Below are positions 60,771 to 64,000 of a DNA stretch of 64,000 nucleotides, one piece after another. Position 1 is the stretch's first letter, and each line of letters opens with the position of its first letter. Source of the stretch: Heliocidaris tuberculata (lineage: Eukaryota; Echinodermata; Echinoidea; Camarodonta; Echinometridae); assembly GCA_025618425.1 (NCBI GenBank), contig CM046842.1, positions 36,516,951 through 36,580,950 on the forward strand, read 5' to 3'. The position numbers and the translations under genes were made by a program. The notes below the pieces were generated by a model. The model did no database searches and had not been told where the DNA came from. It worked only from the letters and a program-made list of their open reading frames with translations.

Positions 60771-61200
60771 CTCGTATCAAGTTCAAAATACTTTTATTAA
60801 CCTATCAATGTTTACAAAAGCTAGCTCCTTCCTATTTTACTGAATTGTTAACTCCATATAAACCAGAAAGAATGCTACGTTCCAGTGGCAAGTCTCTGCT
60901 TTGTGTTCCACAAACCATGACAAAGTTATACGGGGAAAGGTCTTTCTCATACGCAGCCACTTTTTTTGTGAAACAAATTGCCAGAACAACTCAAAACTAT
61001 AGGAACCTATGACACCGCCATTAGTACCTTGAAAACATATTTTTTCACCACTTATGAATAGTCAGAAACATGAACCCAGTGCATTTTTTCTTTTTCTTTT
61101 CTTGTATAAACTTGTTTTCTATTCTTAAAGTGCATAGGGACATGCAAATTTGCCTATGTGTTATGCGCTATACAAAAATGTTTAATTATTATTATTATTA
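60771..61200 (+). pseudogene. Second L2/CR1-like LINE 3' end
   Basis: Translation gives LTPYKPERMLRSSGKSLLCV, YGERSFSYAATFF and a degraded LKTHLF-like end, then the tail CTTGTATAAACTTGTTTTCT...TATGCGCTATACAAAAATG with ATT repeats. The fragment interrupts a local tandem repeat: its left flank GACATAGCAA and right flank AAATGATACC are contiguous, with one base change, in the neighbouring unit at about 61,430-61,450. Confidence 0.7.
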
Positions 61201-61610
61201 AAATGATACCATTTTGTCATTAGTTCTCAATATTTGGAAGAAAATGTCTTTGGTCTAAAATTGGGTCCTGGTTAGGTATATTCTGTTTGAACTACATTTC
61301 TATAGTTCACACTACATTTCTATAGTTCACACTACATTTCTAAAGTTCACACTCAACAAAAAGTCCACCAAAGAATCCATCGTGTTACATACTAATATCT
61401 TATCTGTAAGAAAAAAGTCCTATAAGATATTGACATAGCGAAATGATACCATTTTGTCATTAGTTCTCAATATTTGGAAGAAAATGTCTTTGGTCCAAAA
61501 TTGGGTCATGGTTAGGTTTATTTCTGTTTGAACTACATTTCTATAGTTCATACTCAACAAAAAGTCCACCAAAGAATCCCTCGTGTTACATACTAATATA
61601 AGACCTTCTC
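61201..61610. repeat. Tandem duplication of about 239 bp
   Basis: AAATGATACCATTTTGTCATTAG and the following 180 bases (61,201) repeat at 61,440. A part (ATCTTATCTGTAAGAAAAAAGTCC) also occurs before the LINE insertion at about 60,724. The word ACTACATTTCTATAGTTCAC is itself present three times at about 61,292-61,350. Confidence 0.7.
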
Positions 61611-61810
61611 TAAGAAAGAAAATACCAAGTAAGACCTTCTGTATTTACGACATGTAATTATGGTAATAAAGCAAAAGGAGTACAAAACATGAAATAAATG
61701 ATAAGACAATCCTGGATGCGTCCTGTACATTTTAAATGTATCTATCTATTATAGAACAGTGACGGTATCCTCAGGGTTTACATGAAACATTTGATGTAAT
61801 ACGTATTGGT

Positions 61811-63573
61811 TTAGAGGCTGAATAGCTTTCTGAATACGATAATGTTGTCTCCATCGCAAGCTAGCATATTCCCTGATGACGTCATCATAACTCGAGATGA
61901 TGCAAGGTGACCTTTCCAAAAAGAATTTTTCGTCAGTGTGGTTGATAGAGGGAATGATGCTACTCTTCTCTTCTTCATATCACCCCCACTCATCACCTGA
62001 TCAATCACACACGTCTTGCCCTCATCATCTGTTGTCACGACGTAGAGGTCGTCCGTCATACGATCGATGCAGGCATTCTGGATAACATCACTGTGGGGGA
62101 TTTCCCTTTGAGCACCGTCTCTGTTGTTGATGATAAACACTCTGTGATCTGCTGGTGAGGGTCGAGCGATGATGTGACCCGATGACAGCACACCAATCAT
62201 CACTATATCCTCTTTACAAGTGATGGTATTCATAATCTTACCATCAGCTGCGTTGATGACGTACATTTTAGACTGACAGTCCTCAGCAGCGATGATCATC
62301 TCTTCCTGGTCAACAGCAACATCCACCCATGTGTCATCACGCGTCGTGTTTCTTGTAATTGGGACGTTCTTAATCAGCTTCCATTGTCTGCTATACACAC
62401 TGATGCATCCAGACAATGCATGGATACAATCCATGATGTACTACTACTGTTACAGTTTATCACTCTCTGAGTGTGTTTCGTGTTTATATCTAACATGTAT
62501 GTATGTGCATTCTTCGTTATTCTATCTGTGATGATCACTTTGTGGATATCTATGCATCCTACAATGCGCGGGTTTGTGATTTTATCTCTGACATCGATTG
62601 TATCAATGAGTCTCCACTCCCCATCATACCCATCAATCCTCCCATTATACTTCTCTCTCCCAGCACCCTTCACAAACCTCACACCTGATACAGTACGAGT
62701 GATATGTTTCACCCCACCCTCATCCAGTGGCTTCTGTAGTTCATCAGTCACTGATGTGTTCACACGATGCCCGTCTTTGACTACATTTTTATCGTCCTCG
62801 AGTACTGTGTCAAGTGTCTGTATTGTATTTTTGGTGGCTTTTGTGTCATCTTGCCATGTTTTCTCCAACTCACCAGTCTTTCTCTCGCTCTCTTCATCGA
62901 TGTTTCGAATGTCAGTGTGAAGATCGCGTTGTTTATTGTCAATGCGTTTTCGCCTTTTCTCTGCATTTGTGTGGTTTAGTCTAAGCCGCTTTTCTCTCTC
63001 CTCGTTATTCTTTCGAATCTCGTCATTGATCTTTTGAATATCCTCCTTGAGTTTTTGATTCTTCTCGTCAATCTCTTGGTTGATTTTTGCAGCATTCTTC
63101 TGTTCCATGTCTTTGTCTTGTGCCATCGCCTCATCGACTACGGAATCAACCTCATCTTTCAAAGCTTGTAGATGGGATTTGGTATCTTGTCTACAATGGC
63201 GAATCTGTATTCCATAAACTTGATATGATTTTAATTTGCCCGTCGCCTTTTCTTTCAATACGCTGAGTTTGGCTTTATTTTCAACGATAGCGCCCTCAAT
63301 ATCTTGTCGCACACAAGGCTGTTCATGATCTATCATTGCACATGAATAACACAAAGCTACACCATGTGTTTTACAATACAAATCAATATCTTTATCATGT
63401 TTATCACAATACAGATCGGGCCCACCCTTTCTTGCTTTTCCGATACATCCCTCTTTGGAGGCGCAGTCCTTGCAGAGCTTCTTCTTCTCCTTCACGTAGT
63501 ACGTCACATCGGTGATCGCCTCACAGTCGTCTCCTTCACAGATGTCTTCTGGAGAGCAGAATTTAGACGCCAT
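61811..63573 (-). pseudogene. B-box/coiled-coil TRIM-like gene with frameshift and internal deletion
   Basis: ATG at 63,573 sits in a strong ACCATGG context after a possible acceptor (TTCTACAG at about 63,590). The product starts MASKFCSPEDICEGDDCEAI. It has a first zinc-binding B-box-like part (Cys 12, 17, 34, 37, 43), a B-box 2 (Cys56, His59, Cys67, Cys75, Cys78, His83), then a long charged coiled coil (about residues 95-290) and a C-terminal beta-rich region. There is no RING at the start. The frame stops at 62,374, but the downstream part of the same protein (SGCISVYSRQWKLIKNV to ...DGDNIIVFRKLFSL, stop at 61,811) continues in another frame from about 62,434. Some residues I would expect at the junction seem to be missing. 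TRIM-like proteins act in ubiquitin or innate immune pathways; loss of the frame suggests a pseudogene, or a sequencing error. Confidence 0.8.
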
Positions 63574-63639
63574 GGTGATCAGAGTACTCACCTGTAGAAC
63601 ATAGTCCATATAGAAGACGGTTAGCAATACAGAAGAAAA

Positions 63640-64000
63640 AAGAGAGAGAGAGGGGTAGGGGAGAGAGAGAGGGGGCAGAGTAGAGAGAAGCAGAAAGAGA
63701 ACGAGAGAGAGGGAGAGAGTGAAGGAGGGAGAGAGAAGGAGAGAGGGGAGAGAGAGGGAGAGAGGGGAGAGAAAAGGAGAGAGGGGGAGAGAAGGGAGAG
63801 AGAAGGAGAGAGGGGGAGAAGGGAGAGAGAGGGAGAGAGAAGGAGAGAGGGGGAGAAGGGAGAGAGAAGGAGAGAGGGGAGAGAGAAGGGGAGAGGGGAG
63901 AGAGAAGTAGAGAGGGGAGAGAGAGGGAGAGAGGGGAGAGAGAAGGAGAGAGGGGAGAGAAGGAGAGAGGGGGAGAGAAGGGGAGAGGGGAGAAAGAAGT
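63640..64000. repeat. GA-rich simple repeat, (GGGAGAGA)n-like
   Basis: Purine-only sequence of GAGAGGGGGAGAGAAGG-type units continues to the window edge. The 63-codon frame in it is low-complexity. It lies just upstream of the B-box gene. Confidence 0.95.

Noticed and set aside
62471..62920. 149-codon plus-strand frame opposite the B-box gene
   Set aside because: It is the antisense shadow of the well-supported minus-strand coding sequence.
63640..64000. GA-repeat flanks as a hint of 185/333 (Trf) immune genes
   Set aside because: No signal-peptide exon or glycine/histidine-rich Trf-type frame lies beside this or the other GA repeats.

Overview
The window is eukaryotic DNA, very probably from an echinoderm and most likely a sea urchin. 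It is AT-rich, with short coding exons flanked by GT-AG introns, very many poly-G/poly-C tracts and miniature transposons, a Death-NACHT-LRR-like immune receptor of the kind hugely expanded in sea urchins, and an echinoderm-style B-box/coiled-coil protein. The species cannot be fixed from sequence alone; hemichordate or lancelet are less likely alternatives.

Region 1 (about 1-37,031, minus strand) is one very long NLR-type gene that runs off the left edge. Its coding exons, in order of transcription, are: Death domain (37,031-36,726), NACHT NTPase (31,069-29,481), then five homologous LRR-like exons (25,949-25,423; 22,807-22,296; 18,578-18,067; 5,078-4,540; 864-347). The LRR-like exons are separated by four micro-exons of 40 or 43 bases (24,456-24,414; 20,221-20,179; 5,552-5,513; 1,412-1,373). 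Splice phases agree throughout: the Death exon ends in phase 1 and the NACHT exon accepts phase 1. The NACHT exon ends in phase 0, every LRR exon runs 0 to 2, and every micro-exon runs 2 to 0. One continuous reading frame of roughly 1,550 codons results. One micro-exon/LRR module sits in a near-identical 4.2-kb tandem duplication (16,407-20,620 and 20,633-24,860), so the receptor array looks recently expanded, or falsely duplicated in assembly. A broken sixth LRR exon lies at 16,138-16,283. The duplicated unit also carries a dead non-LTR reverse transcriptase next to the micro-exon splice donor. A possible small four-exon plus-strand transcript lies inside the NLR intron at about 6.8-9.4 kb.

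Region 2 (about 37-61.8 kb) is intergenic or 5' intronic and almost wholly repetitive. It holds hAT-type non-autonomous elements with 8-bp target duplications, TTAA-flanked foldback MITEs, a tRNA sequence split by two adjacent TTAA MITEs, a 497-bp near-palindrome, five tandem copies of an exon-like unit with CT microsatellites, a tRNA-related SINE, L2/CR1-like LINE 3' ends and diverged tandem repeats.

Region 3 (61.8-63.6 kb, minus strand) is a B-box plus coiled-coil TRIM-like gene whose C-terminal part is in another frame, so it is probably a pseudogene. A GA-rich simple repeat fills the right edge. No rRNA, CRISPR or prokaryotic features were seen. All exon calls come from reading frame, splice consensus and internal homology; no transcript evidence or database search was available.
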